Positions 1 through 6,954 of a DNA stretch of 8,010 nt are shown here, in pieces. Within the stretch, counting starts at the first letter, position 1. Each line of letters starts with the position of its first letter. The position numbers and the translations under genes are program-made. The notes beneath the pieces are model-generated. The model did no database searches, was not told where the DNA came from, and worked only from the letters and a program-made list of their open reading frames with translations. Source of the stretch: Alphaproteobacteria bacterium (GTDB lineage: Bacteria > Pseudomonadota > Alphaproteobacteria > Rhizobiales > Aestuariivirgaceae); the NCBI GenBank assembly GCA_020441605.1, contig JAGRLX010000214.1, positions 1-8,010 on the forward strand, given 5' to 3'.

Positions 1-392
1 TCCTCGGTGCGCGAGAAGGGCATGCCGAAATGCTCGAGTTCGTAAACGGCGGTCGGCGCGTTGCGGCATAGATATTCGATGGCGTCCTGATCGCCAAGCC
101 AGTCGGCACCCTTCACCGTGTCGTACATGTGCCAGCGCCAGTCGTCGGCCCCCATGTTGGCGAGCGAGGCGGCGATGCCACCCTGGGCCGCCACCGTGTG
201 GGAGCGCGTTGGAAAGACCTTCGAGATGCAGGCCGTCCGAAGCCCGGCCTGGGACGCGCCAAGCGTGGCACGCAGGCCGGAGCCGCCGGCCCCGATCACC
301 ACCACGTCGAAGCTGTGATCGGTGATGGGGTAGGACCGCCCGCCGATCGAGACGGTCTTTGGGGCTTTCTTCTTGGTGTCAGCAACAGCCAT
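1..392 (-). CDS. sdhA: Succinate dehydrogenase flavoprotein subunit, N-terminal part (cut by window edge)
   Basis: This is the catalytic FAD subunit of respiratory complex II, which oxidises succinate to fumarate on the cytoplasmic face of the inner membrane. Only the first 130 residues lie in the window; the rest and sdhB should lie to the left. Reading on the minus strand, a short basic leader is followed by the FAD-binding Rossmann motif GAGGSG at residues 34-39. Next comes [11 protein letters not shown], in which His65 matches the histidine that carries the covalent FAD in this family. The tail, ending in [10 protein letters not shown], is also typical of SdhA. The start ATG (392-390) shares one base with the sdhD stop in a TGATG junction, so the two are probably translationally coupled. 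I see no frameshift in the visible part. Identity is secure. Confidence 0.97.
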   Translation of the reverse strand, partial: MAVADTKKKAPKTVSIGGRSYPITDHSFDVVVIGAGGSGLRATLGASQAGLRTACISKVFPTRSHTVAAQGGIAASLANMGADDWRWHMYDTVKGADWLGDQDAIEYLCRNAPTAVYELEHFGMPFSRTE

Positions 393-772
393 CAGAGTGC
401 GAAGCTCATCTTGAGAATTGCGTAGAGCGCGGCCGCGCCCAGCACCAGCGTGAAGAAGGTGTTGAACAGCAGGGCAGCGAACTTGGCACGGTGACCGTGC
501 ACATAGTCCTCGATCACCACCTGCAGACCAAGCCGCATGTGCCAGAGCACCGACAGGAAGAACAAGCCCCAGAGGATTGCCACGACAGGATTTCCCATGC
601 TGCGCACCACGTCAGCACGGCTGGCGCCCAGATGCATGATGATGAAGATCACCGCGAAGGCGGTGAGGGGCAGATTGGCGATGGCCGTCACCCGTTGCAG
701 CCACCAGTGCTCGGTGCCCGACTTGGCAGAGCCAAGCCCCCGCACCTTGCCGAGGGGGGTACGCATGCTCAT
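392..772 (-). CDS. sdhD: Succinate dehydrogenase membrane anchor subunit SdhD
   Basis: A 126-residue integral membrane subunit of complex II that, with SdhC, binds heme b and ubiquinone and anchors the SdhA/SdhB head. It opens with [17 protein letters not shown], the usual alphaproteobacterial N-terminus, then [11 protein letters not shown] and three hydrophobic segments at about residues 34-50, 60-82 and 97-122. His78 in the HMRLG context is the likely axial heme ligand. Asp89-Tyr90 in EDYVHG corresponds to the quinone-site Asp-Tyr of the family. An ATG nine codons upstream (799) exists, but I prefer the start at 772 because it gives the family N-terminus and an ATGA overlap with the sdhC stop. 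The 3' end shares a base with the sdhA start. Confidence 0.95.
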   Translation of the reverse strand: MSMRTPLGKVRGLGSAKSGTEHWWLQRVTAIANLPLTAFAVIFIIMHLGASRADVVRSMGNPVVAILWGLFFLSVLWHMRLGLQVVIEDYVHGHRAKFAALLFNTFFTLVLGAAALYAILKMSFAL

Positions 773-1167
773 GGCATCACCCCATAACCGATGATCCACA
801 GAAGCAGGGTGATGGCGATGGAGCCCACGAGGTTGGCGCGGGCGAGGAATTCGACCTTCTTCAGATCAAAGCCGTGGCCGGTGTCCCAGAGCAGATGCCG
901 GAGCCCGCCAAGCATGTGGTGCACCAGGGTCCAGGTGAAGCCGAGCAGGACGATCCGCCCGAACCAATGTCCGAAGAAGCCCTGAACCATGTCGAAATAG
1001 CCATCAGAGGTGGCCGCGGCGGAGAACCACCAGACAAGCAGAATGATGCCGAAATACAGGGCGCCGCCCGTGACTCGATGAACGATGGACATCATCATCG
1101 TCAGCATCGGGCGATAAATCTGCAGATGCGGCGACAGCGGACGCGCTACAGGTTTCGTTTCAGCCAT
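769..1167 (-). CDS. sdhC: Succinate dehydrogenase cytochrome b556 subunit SdhC
   Basis: A 132-residue heme-b membrane anchor of complex II and the first gene of the sdh operon. The family signatures are all present: RPLSPHLQIY at residues 9-18, SIVHRVTGG at 27-35, and HMLGGLRHLLWD at 84-95. His84 is the expected axial heme ligand, and Ser27/Arg31 are the expected quinone-pocket residues. Three hydrophobic segments lie at about 24-50, 66-92 and 108-129. An in-frame ATG 14 codons upstream (1209) is less likely. The start at 1167 gives the normal MAETKP N-terminus and has an AAGGGA purine stretch a few bases ahead. The last four bases overlap the sdhD start (ATGA). Order sdhC-sdhD-sdhA is standard for Proteobacteria. 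Confidence 0.95.
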   Translation of the reverse strand: MAETKPVARPLSPHLQIYRPMLTMMMSIVHRVTGGALYFGIILLVWWFSAAATSDGYFDMVQGFFGHWFGRIVLLGFTWTLVHHMLGGLRHLLWDTGHGFDLKKVEFLARANLVGSIAITLLLWIIGYGVMP

Positions 1168-1193
1168 GATTCCCTTCCCGTAACCGGTCCATT

Positions 1194-1222
1194 GTTTTAG
1201 CTTGTGCAACGCAATATCGCAA
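1194..1222 (-). promoter_or_regulatory. Possible sdhC promoter
   Basis: On the minus strand TTGCGA (1222-1217) and TAAAAC (1199-1194) are separated by 17 bases. Each matches the housekeeping sigma consensus at four of six positions. It would start transcription about 20-25 bases before the sdhC ATG. It is the best candidate seen by eye in the 165-base gap between sdhC and the divergent thioredoxin gene, but matches of this quality occur by chance. Confidence 0.3.
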
Positions 1223-1278
1223 ATACGCCAAAAGACATAGGCCCATGCCCCAATATGGCAGCTTGACGCAGATCATGG

Positions 1279-1306
1279 TTGCCGAGCGCACACGTGCCCA
1301 TATGTT
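1279..1306 (+). promoter_or_regulatory. Possible promoter of the thioredoxin gene
   Basis: On the plus strand TTGCCG (1279-1284) and TATGTT (1301-1306) are 16 bases apart, placing a start about 20 bases before the ATG at 1333. A better -35-like TTGACG at 1263-1268 has no matching -10 at normal distance. A CACGTG palindrome (1291-1296) sits inside the spacer; whether it is an operator is unknown. Weak evidence. Confidence 0.25.
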
Positions 1307-1332
1307 CATCAAACCTGATGGGAAACTGAACC

Positions 1333-1764
1333 ATGACCGAGATCGTTTGCCCAGCCTGTTCGACCATCAACCGCGTGGCGGAAAGCAGACCCCTGCGCGA
1401 AGGGAAATGCGGAAAATGTCATGCGCCCCTGTTCGATGGCCACCCTGTCGCACTGGACAGCCGCAACTTCAACCGACACCTGAGCCGCAATTCCATCCCG
1501 GTCCTGGTTGACTTTTGGGCAGACTGGTGCGGTCCCTGCAAGATGATGGCACCCGAGTTCGAGAAGGCGGCAGGGGTGATGGAACCACAGGTCCGCTTTG
1601 CCAAGCTCGACACCGAAGCCGCTCCGGAAGAGGCGGCGGCTCATAACATCCGGTCGATACCGACCATGATCCTGTTCCACGGAGGACGCGAGATCGCCCG
1701 GCAGTCAGGCGCGATGCCAGCTGGCCACATTGCCCAGTGGCTCCGGGATAGCCTTAAAGGATAG
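1333..1764 (+). CDS. trxC: Thioredoxin 2-type protein with N-terminal zinc-ribbon
   Basis: A 143-residue cytoplasmic thiol-disulfide oxidoreductase of the TrxC (thioredoxin 2) type. The N-terminal extension carries two CxxC pairs, Cys6/Cys9 and Cys26/Cys29, which bind zinc in characterised members. The thioredoxin fold follows: strand PVLVDFWADWCGPCK, with active-site Cys66 and Cys69 of WCGPC, then FAKLDT, then cis-Pro110 in SIPTMILF, and a C-terminal helix. Length and domain order fit TrxC (about 140 residues) and not TrxA (about 107). In characterised bacteria TrxC is part of the oxidative stress response; nothing visible here proves that control. The gene stands alone, divergent from sdhC and convergent with the L,D-transpeptidase. 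Its Shine-Dalgarno sequence (GGGA about ten bases ahead) is weak. No signal peptide is seen. Confidence 0.93.
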   Translation: MTEIVCPACSTINRVAESRPLREGKCGKCHAPLFDGHPVALDSRNFNRHLSRNSIPVLVDFWADWCGPCKMMAPEFEKAAGVMEPQVRFAKLDTEAAPEEAAAHNIRSIPTMILFHGGREIARQSGAMPAGHIAQWLRDSLKG

Positions 1765-1835
1765 CGCCGCACCGTTTTGCTGAAGAGGAGGTGGCAGCGC
1801 CAATCATCCCTCAGTACTTTCCGAGAGACACGCGC

Positions 1836-2501
1836 CTATAGCACGATCACCTTGGTACCGACCGGTGTCTTGCCGTAGAGTTCGATCACCTCGTGATTGA
1901 GCATGCGGATGCAACCCGACGAGGCGGCTGTACCGATCGAGGACGGCGCATTGGTGCCATGGATGCGATACTGCGTGTCACCTCCCTTGTTGAACAGATA
2001 GAGAGCACGGGCACCCAGGGGATTTTCCGGGATGCCGCCCGGCATGCCCTTCCGCCATTTCGCATATTTCGGGGTTCGTGCGATCATTTCTGGCGGCGGT
2101 GTCCAGCGGGGATTCTCGCGCTTCAATCCAATCCGGGCGATGCCGGACCAGGAAAAACCATCCTTGCCGACGGCCACCATGTAACGCATGGCCTTTCCCT
2201 TGCCGAGAACCTGGTAAAGCGCCCGCTCGGAAGTCTTGATGATGATGGTGCCCGGCTTCTCGGATGAAGGGAAATTGACAATTTCGCGGCCATCGTATGC
2301 TGGCCGTTTCTTCTTGCGGGTCGTCGACGCCTGTTTCCGGACCGCGTCCTTTTTCCTGGACGAGCCGATGGGCGATTTGCGCTTTCCTGTCCTGCGATAT
2401 TCCTCCCAGTCGAAAAGAAATGCATTCGCGGGAGAGGCCAACATCGGAACAACGGCAGCGGAAAGAGCCAGAAAGGACAGGAAACTTCTTCTATTCACCA
2501 T
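1836..2501 (-). CDS. Exported L,D-transpeptidase (YkuD domain)
   Basis: A 221-residue exported protein of the YkuD/ErfK family. Such enzymes make 3-3 cross-links in peptidoglycan or attach proteins to it in the periplasm. The N-terminus has an RRSFL twin-arginine-like motif, a hydrophobic stretch and an ANA cleavage context near residue 27. A Lys/Arg-rich linker follows (about 38-68), then the catalytic domain from about residue 80 to the end. The active-site signature is complete: His181 in RIHGTN and nucleophile Cys197 in SSGCIRM. GGIPENPLGARALYL is also typical. Two ATGs are possible (2507 and 2501). I chose 2501 because the GGAG at 2512-2509 is seven bases from it and only one base from the other. 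The gene is monocistronic and convergent with the thioredoxin gene. I cannot tell which transpeptidase subtype it is. Confidence 0.92.
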   Translation of the reverse strand: MVNRRSFLSFLALSAAVVPMLASPANAFLFDWEEYRRTGKRKSPIGSSRKKDAVRKQASTTRKKKRPAYDGREIVNFPSSEKPGTIIIKTSERALYQVLGKGKAMRYMVAVGKDGFSWSGIARIGLKRENPRWTPPPEMIARTPKYAKWRKGMPGGIPENPLGARALYLFNKGGDTQYRIHGTNAPSSIGTAASSGCIRMLNHEVIELYGKTPVGTKVIVL

Positions 2502-2508
2502 TCGCATT

Positions 2509-2512
2509 CTCC
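2509..2512 (-). promoter_or_regulatory. Ribosome binding site deciding the L,D-transpeptidase start
   Basis: GGAG on the minus strand lies seven bases before the ATG at 2501 and one base before the ATG at 2507, which favours the inner start. Confidence 0.55.
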
Positions 2513-2534
2513 GGCTTGGCGGCGGTCGGAGGCC

Positions 2535-2563
2535 CTTCTAGTTTGCCAAGATCGCCACGGCAA
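2535..2563 (-). promoter_or_regulatory. Possible L,D-transpeptidase promoter
   Basis: On the minus strand TTGCCG (2563-2558) and TAGAAG (2540-2535) are separated by exactly 17 bases, giving a leader of roughly 25-30 bases. The short inverted repeat TTGCC...GGCAA overlaps the -35 and spacer and could be an operator or chance. Seen by eye only. Confidence 0.35.
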
Positions 2564-2637
2564 GTCACAGGGGCGTGAGTCGGCCATCGGGCCCATCGAA
2601 CTCCTGACGTTGACGCAAACAGCACTCGGCATACTTA

Positions 2638-2667
2638 GGCGGCCAGCCTTGGTGTCGGCTGGCCGCC
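2638..2667 (-). terminator. Probable transcription terminator of acs
   Basis: A perfect 11-bp inverted repeat (2638-2648 with 2657-2667, GGCGGCCAGCC and its complement) encloses an 8-base loop. It begins 15 bases after the acs stop codon, which is where a terminator belongs. The minus-strand sequence after the stem is TAAGTATG, so there is no proper U-tract. It may work as a weak intrinsic terminator, or as an mRNA 3'-end stabiliser combined with Rho. Confidence 0.65.
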
Positions 2668-2682
2668 GTGATTATCGTTTGG

Positions 2683-4626
2683 TCAACCCTTCTTGTTCTG
2701 TCGGTTGGCGATCAGATCGTCGACAACCGCAGGATCAGCCAGAGTCGACGTATCGCCGAGGGCGCCGAACTCATCTTCGGCGATCTTGCGGAGAATGCGC
2801 CGCATGATCTTGCCGGAGCGGGTCTTGGGCAGACCCGGTGCGAACTGGATCTTGTCGGGCGTGGCCAGCGGACCAATTTCCTTGCGGACGTGGTTGACCA
2901 GTTCCTTGCGCAGTGCATCATCACCCACCTCTCCGGCCATCAGGGTCACATAGCAATAGATGCCTTGGCCCTTGATGTCGTGCGGATAGCCAACAACCGC
3001 CGCTTCCGAAACCTGCGGATGGGAGACCAGGGCGGATTCGACTTCCGCCGTGCCCAACCGATGGCCGGATACATTGATCACGTCATCGACGCGCCCGGTG
3101 ATCCAGTAGTAGCCGTCCTGATCCCGACGGCAACCGTCTCCGGTGAAATACGTTCCCTTATAGGCCGAGAAGTAAGTCTGCACGAAGCGATCGTGATCGC
3201 CATAGACCGTCCGCATCTGGCCCGGCCAGCTGTCGAGGATCACAAGATTGCCCGATGTCTCGCCTTCGAGAATGTCGCCCTTGTCATCGACGAGGGCCGG
3301 CTGGACGCCAAAGAACGGCCGGGTGGCGGAACCCGGCTTGAGCTTGGTGGCGCCCGGCAGCGGAGTGATCAGGATGCCGCCGGTTTCGGTCTGCCACCAG
3401 GTGTCCACGATCGGGCAACGATTGTCACCAACCACGCGGTGGTACCATTCCCAAGCTTCCGGATTGATTGGCTCACCGACCGACCCGAGCAGTTTCAGCG
3501 ATTTGCGCGATGTCCGGTTGACCGGCTCCTCGCCGGCGCCCATCAGCGCGCGGATCGCCGTCGGCGCCGTATAGAAGATGTTGACCTGATGCTTGTCGAC
3601 CACCTCCCAGAAGCGCGAATTGGTGGGATAGTTGGGCACGCCCTCGAACATCAGGGTGGTGGCGCCATTGGCCAGCGGACCATAGACGATATAGCTGTGC
3701 CCGGTCACCCAGCCTACATCCGCGGTGCACCAGTAAATGTCGCCATCGTGATAGTCGAAGACATATTGATGAGTCATCGCTGCAAACAGCAGATAACCAC
3801 CCGTGGTGTGGAGGACGCCCTTGGGCTTGCCGGTCGATCCCGACGTGTAGAGAATGAACAACGGATCTTCCGCCTTCATCCTCTCAGGCTTGCAGTCGGC
3901 CGAGACTTTCGCGGCTTCATCATGGTACCAGACGTCGCGGCCGGGCGTCATCGTCACCGCACCACCGGTGCGGCGGACGACAATCACCCGCTCGTTGCCA
4001 CCGCAGCGCTTGAGGGCTTCGTCGGTGTTCACCTTGAGCGGCACCTTGCGGCCACCGCGCAAGCCCTCGTCGGCGGTGATGATCAGTTTCGAGTCGCAGT
4101 CATTGATACGGCCGGCGAGGGATTCCGGACTGAAGCCGCCGAAGACGATCGAATGCACCGCACCGATGCGGGCACACGCCAGCATCGCATAGGCGGCCTC
4201 GGGAATCATCGGCAGATAGATGGTGACGCGGTCACCCTTCTTGACGCCATTCGCCTTCAGAACATTGGCGAAGCGGCAGACATTCGTATAAAGTTCATTA
4301 TAGGTGATCTTCTTGTCGTAGTAAGGATCATCGCCTTCCCAGATGATGGCGACCTGGTTGCCCCGCTTCTTGAGATGACGGTCGATGCAGTTATGAGAGA
4401 CATTGAGGATGCCGTCCTCGAACCACTTGATCGAGACCTTGGGGTATTCATAGGTCGTGTTCTTGATCTTGGTCGGAAACTTGAACCAGTCGAGGCGCTT
4501 GGCATGCTTGGCCCAGAACTTTTCGGGGCTCTTGATCGATTCTGCATACATCTTCTTGTATGTGGCATCGTCGACCAGAGCGTTCTTCTTCCACTTGGCC
4601 GGCACCGGATAGACTCTCTCTGACAT
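2683..4626 (-). CDS. acs: Acetyl-CoA synthetase (acetate--CoA ligase, AMP-forming)
   Basis: A 647-residue cytoplasmic enzyme that activates acetate with ATP and CoA to acetyl-CoA via acetyl-AMP, allowing growth on or scavenging of acetate. The length matches the family (about 650). All core motifs are intact: the P-loop [11 protein letters not shown] at 260-270; WWQTETGG at 410-417, whose tryptophan limits the pocket to short acyl chains; YFTGDG with Asp497; the hinge region around Arg512 in [15 protein letters not shown]; and [11 protein letters not shown] with catalytic Lys606. Lys606 is the lysine that is acetylated to switch the enzyme off in characterised bacteria. The start at 4626 is supported by GGAGG nine bases upstream and the usual [10 protein letters not shown]-terminus; an in-frame ATG 22 codons earlier lies at 4692. 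The gene is monocistronic, with its own promoter and a downstream hairpin. Confidence 0.98.
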   Translation of the reverse strand: MSERVYPVPAKWKKNALVDDATYKKMYAESIKSPEKFWAKHAKRLDWFKFPTKIKNTTYEYPKVSIKWFEDGILNVSHNCIDRHLKKRGNQVAIIWEGDDPYYDKKITYNELYTNVCRFANVLKANGVKKGDRVTIYLPMIPEAAYAMLACARIGAVHSIVFGGFSPESLAGRINDCDSKLIITADEGLRGGRKVPLKVNTDEALKRCGGNERVIVVRRTGGAVTMTPGRDVWYHDEAAKVSADCKPERMKAEDPLFILYTSGSTGKPKGVLHTTGGYLLFAAMTHQYVFDYHDGDIYWCTADVGWVTGHSYIVYGPLANGATTLMFEGVPNYPTNSRFWEVVDKHQVNIFYTAPTAIRALMGAGEEPVNRTSRKSLKLLGSVGEPINPEAWEWYHRVVGDNRCPIVDTWWQTETGGILITPLPGATKLKPGSATRPFFGVQPALVDDKGDILEGETSGNLVILDSWPGQMRTVYGDHDRFVQTYFSAYKGTYFTGDGCRRDQDGYYWITGRVDDVINVSGHRLGTAEVESALVSHPQVSEAAVVGYPHDIKGQGIYCYVTLMAGEVGDDALRKELVNHVRKEIGPLATPDKIQFAPGLPKTRSGKIMRRILRKIAEDEFGALGDTSTLADPAVVDDLIANRQNKKG

Positions 4627-4635
4627 AGGCGCATT

Positions 4636-4640
4636 CCTCC
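4636..4640 (-). promoter_or_regulatory. Ribosome binding site of acs
   Basis: GGAGG on the minus strand, nine bases before the ATG at 4626. It decides this start over the upstream in-frame ATG at 4692. Confidence 0.8.
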
Positions 4641-4678
4641 CAAACATGCCGTAGATGGTGATCCTTTTGAGCTGCAAG

Positions 4679-4707
4679 TCTATAGCGTGCAATCCGACTC
4701 CTGTCTA
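4679..4707 (-). promoter_or_regulatory. Likely acs promoter
   Basis: On the minus strand TAGACA (4707-4702, five of six to consensus) and TATAGA (4684-4679, four of six) are separated by 17 bases. Transcription would start near 4672, leaving a leader of about 45 bases with a good Shine-Dalgarno sequence. If correct, the ATG at 4692 lies upstream of the transcript start and cannot be used. The -35 is only about a dozen bases from the start of the divergent transporter gene. Confidence 0.5.
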
Positions 4708-4718
4708 AGTCCCGCACC

Positions 4719-5612
4719 ATGATTCGACTCCGGCATCCGGCATATTTCGTGACCCTCGCGCTATTCTGGGGCCTGTCGCCGGCCATGTATCGCTATTGGG
4801 GTGAGGCCGGAGTGGCGATCAGCCATGTGATCGTCTTCACCGGGCTGGGACTGGCGGTCTTCCTGGCGATGATGGCCCGTCTTCGTCACGGTGCCGTCAA
4901 CTGGGACCGGGGCATTCATGTCTACAGCCTCGCCTGCGCCGCGCTGATGAACATTCCCTTCAGTTTCAGTCTCACATTCGCCCGCCATGTGCCGCCGGCG
5001 GAATTGGCGCTGGTGTTTTCCCTTTCGCCTCTGGTCAACTTCGCCATCGGCGCCCTCAGTGGGCGCGAACCGCTCACCGCTCGGCGCATGATGGCGATCG
5101 CCATCGGTTTCTCCGCCTCAGCACTTCTCGTGTTCACCCGTGAGGGCATGATTTCAGGCAAGGTATCGTGGTGGTTGCTGGCGAGTTTCGTCAACCCGTT
5201 CCTTTTCGCAGCCTACAATTGGTACGCGCAGCGGTACTGGCCGCCCAACGGTACCACATTCTCGGTCGGAGCAGCCGAATCGCTGTGGTCCGGGCTGCTT
5301 GCCCTTCCCTTCATGCTGGTGCTGGCTCCGCCCTGGACGACGCAATACAATGGCCAATTCGCAGCCTGAAGCCTGCTCGCCGCCACCCTCATGTGGGTGG
5401 CCGAACGTATTGCCTTCTTCACCCTGATCCGCGAACGGGGTGCCACCTACACGGCACAGGCCGTCTATCTTTCGGCGCCAGCAGCGGTGTTCTTCGCGGT
5501 GGTCTTCTTTGGTGGCGCAACGGACGCCTGGCTCTGGGTGTCGCTCGCCGTTCTTCTCCTGGCCCTGTGGCTCAACAATTCCGGCTCAGCTGCCATACGG
5601 CCGTCTTCTTGA
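4719..5612 (+). pseudogene. EamA/DMT-family transporter interrupted by an in-frame TGA
   Basis: This frame encodes a hydrophobic protein of the drug/metabolite transporter (EamA) type: ten membrane segments in two repeats, normally about 290-300 residues. The first 216 codons cover roughly seven segments, including the family-typical PPAELALVFSLSPLVNFAIG, which closes the first repeat. A TGA at 5367-5369 then stops the frame. The same frame reads on after it for 80 sense codons to a TGA at 5610-5612. This continuation includes SLLAATLMWVAERIAFFTL, AVYLSAPAAVFFAVVFF and a last segment VSLAVLLLALWL, exactly the missing C-terminal half-repeat. The combined length of about 297 codons is normal. 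One base change, such as TGG or CGA to TGA, would explain this. No Shine-Dalgarno sequence is visible before the ATG at 4719. The 3' end overlaps the convergent methyltransferase gene by 41 bases. The substrate is unknown. A sequencing error remains possible. Confidence 0.75.
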
Positions 5613-6237
5613 TTTCTGCGTCCTCCAGGTCGCGGCTCACGGGCACGGCGTATTCGGCGGTCTTGTTCAATCGCTCGCGCGGCAAGTAGGTGCGGCCCGG
5701 ATCGCCGACAAGCACAGTCGCGCCGCCATCCCGGGCCGCGTAAAGCCAGCGCAAAACCCTTTCCGCCAGAGCACTTTCATAAAAGAGATCACCGACCAGC
5801 ACCACGTCGGCCGGAGGCGGCGCCGCCATCAGCAGATCATTGGCGGTGACCCGGAGTGTAACGTCATTGAGCGCCGCATTGAGCGTGGTCGCCGCCGTTG
5901 CGAATCCATCGATATCGGCAGCCAGCACGTCTGCCGCTCCAGCCCTGGCGGCTGCAATCGCGACGATACCCGAGCCCGTGGCAAGGTCGATCACGGAGCG
6001 GCTGCGGACGGTTTCGCGATGGTCGAGGACATATCTCGCCAGCGCCTGTCCACCGGCCCAGGCAAATGCCCAGAACGGCGGCGGCAGGCCGATTTCTCCC
6101 AGTTCCTCTTCGGTCTTCTGCCAGATCGGCACGGCTTCATGGGCGAGATGGAGGTGCACTTCCGGTACGAGGGGCGGCGCCAGAACCGTTGTATTCGCGC
6201 GAATGAATGCCGTGCGGTCCGGGATTGCCAAGCTCAA
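5572..6237 (-). CDS. Class I methyltransferase resembling ETF beta-subunit lysine methyltransferase (ETFBKMT/METTL20)
   Basis: A 221-residue SAM-dependent methyltransferase. After an N-terminal helix region (AFIRANT, VHLHLAHEA), LPPPFWAFAWAGGQALARY precedes the SAM-binding strand and loop DLATGSG (84-90), with acidic residues at 108-110 for the SAM ribose. GDLFYE (149-154) and VGDPGR (177-182) follow, then a C-terminal AVWQL strand. This order, especially GDxFY plus GDPGR, resembles human METTL20 and its alphaproteobacterial homologues, which methylate lysines of electron transfer flavoprotein beta. Automatic annotation often calls these ribosomal protein L11 methyltransferase. The start is uncertain. 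I chose the TTG at 6237, which overlaps the EVE-gene stop as TTGA, like other junctions here, and leaves a short leader before AFIRAN. A GTG at 6273 would add 12 residues and overlap by 40 bases. It is the last gene of the operon; the target is inferred. Confidence 0.85.
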   Translation of the reverse strand: MSLAIPDRTAFIRANTTVLAPPLVPEVHLHLAHEAVPIWQKTEEELGEIGLPPPFWAFAWAGGQALARYVLDHRETVRSRSVIDLATGSGIVAIAAARAGAADVLAADIDGFATAATTLNAALNDVTLRVTANDLLMAAPPPADVVLVGDLFYESALAERVLRWLYAARDGGATVLVGDPGRTYLPRERLNKTAEYAVPVSRDLEDAEIKKTAVWQLSRNC

Positions 6238-6653
6238 ACCCTGACGCCCCCGCTCTTGCAGATGTGTTTCCACTCATCCGCTGTCACCGGCTGGACCGAC
6301 AACCTCGAGTTCTTGACCAGCACCATCTCCGCCAGCTTGGGATCGGCCTTGATGTCGTCCAGCGTCAGCGGATTGGGAACATCGGCAACAGCGCGGATGT
6401 CCACGCATTCCCAGGCATCGGAGTCAGAGGTCGAATCCCGATGGGCCAGCTTGCAGATTTCGACAATCCCGACAATGGCCCGGCCATCATTGGAGTGATA
6501 GAAGAACCCCCGGTCGCCCAGCTTCATGGCGCGCATGTTGTTGCGGGCTTGGTAGTTGCGCACGCCGGTCCATTCCTCGCCGGCATCGCCCTTGGCCTTC
6601 TGCTGTTCCCAGGACCAGACTCCGGGTTCCGATTTGAACAGCCAATAGGCCAT
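6234..6653 (-). CDS. EVE-domain protein (THYN1-like)
   Basis: A 139-residue protein that is essentially one EVE domain, the PUA/YTH-like fold thought to bind modified bases in DNA or RNA. It starts MAYWLFKSEPGVWSW, the hallmark of the family, followed by WTGVRNYQARNNMRAMKLGD at about 28-47 and FFYHSN, where the aromatic and Asn residues line the proposed base pocket. IVGIVEI and LVKNSRLSVQPV come later. The start at 6653 is supported by GGAGG at 6665-6661, seven bases upstream, and by the family N-terminus. Its ATG shares one base with the YciI stop (TGATG). The stop overlaps the methyltransferase start. No catalytic domain is attached, so any role as a reader of modified bases is inferred from the family. 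Cytoplasmic; no signal peptide. Confidence 0.93.
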   Translation of the reverse strand: MAYWLFKSEPGVWSWEQQKAKGDAGEEWTGVRNYQARNNMRAMKLGDRGFFYHSNDGRAIVGIVEICKLAHRDSTSDSDAWECVDIRAVADVPNPLTLDDIKADPKLAEMVLVKNSRLSVQPVTADEWKHICKSGGVRV

Positions 6654-6943
6654 CACTTCGCCTCCGGATTGCGGATCAGCCATTTCCACGGACGGATGTC
6701 GACGGATGCGAAAAGCCCCGCCACCGCGTAAGGGTCGGCGTCGGCCATGGCCTTCGCTGCAGCGGCATCGGCCGCTTCGATGACCACCAGGCTACCGGTG
6801 GGCTGGCCATTGTCGTCGGTGAAGGGTCCAGCGGCCTTGAGCGCCCCGCCAAGGCTTTCCAGGTATTTGAGGTGATCGGGCCGAACCGACAAACGGAGAT
6901 CGAGGCTGGATGGCTTGTCGGTGCAGATCAGGGCGAAGAGCAT
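6653..6943 (-). CDS. YciI-like small protein
   Basis: A 96-residue single-domain protein of the YciI/DUF1330-like ferredoxin-fold group. It shows the family pattern: a short N-terminal strand (MLFALICTDK), an R-x-x-H-L-x-Y-L helix with His24, the AGPFTDDNGQPTGSL turn and strand at 38-52, and DADPYAVAGLF at 68-78 with Asp70, then IRPW. The His and Asp form the putative active site in YciI proteins, but the reaction is not established for most members, so no function is assigned. An AAGGA Shine-Dalgarno sequence overlaps the gpsA stop, eight bases before the ATG. The stop shares a base with the EVE start. The position between gpsA and an EVE gene is one I recall as common in alphaproteobacteria. 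Confidence 0.92.
   Translation of the reverse strand: MLFALICTDKPSSLDLRLSVRPDHLKYLESLGGALKAAGPFTDDNGQPTGSLVVIEAADAAAAKAMADADPYAVAGLFASVDIRPWKWLIRNPEAK
6661..6665 (-). promoter_or_regulatory. Ribosome binding site of the EVE-domain gene
   Basis: GGAGG on the minus strand, inside the end of the YciI coding region and seven bases before the ATG at 6653. It decides the EVE start over an in-frame ATG 12 codons upstream (6689). Confidence 0.7.
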
Positions 6944-6954
6944 GCTTGGGGTCC

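Noticed and set aside
1263..1268. TTGACG as the -35 of the thioredoxin promoter
   Set aside because: A strong -35 match, but no acceptable -10 lies 15-19 bases downstream.
1309..1680. A 123-codon minus-strand frame inside the thioredoxin gene
   Set aside because: Shadow of trxC, which has the CxxC zinc-ribbon, WCGPC and cis-Pro on the plus strand.
1764..1800. Imperfect GCGC...GCGC hairpin after the thioredoxin stop as a terminator
   Set aside because: The stem has several mismatches, the loop is long, and no T-run follows on either strand; support is too weak to list.
2668..4623. A 651-codon open frame on the plus strand covering all of acs
   Set aside because: It is codon-aligned with acs, so its stops can arise only where acs uses TTA, CTA or TCA, which are rare in GC-rich genes. 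It ends at the TCA of acs codon 2. The product is rich in Arg, Asp and Ile with no domain I recognise, while acs has every family motif.
5367..5369. Selenocysteine or programmed readthrough at the TGA in the transporter
   Set aside because: EamA transporters have no known selenocysteine site, and I see no obvious stem-loop just after the TGA. Nonsense mutation or sequencing error is simpler.
5440..6498. A 352-codon plus-strand open frame opposite the methyltransferase and EVE genes
   Set aside because: It is codon-aligned antisense to the methyltransferase and runs across two recognisable minus-strand genes. Its low-complexity Arg/Ser-rich translation is typical of a shadow frame.
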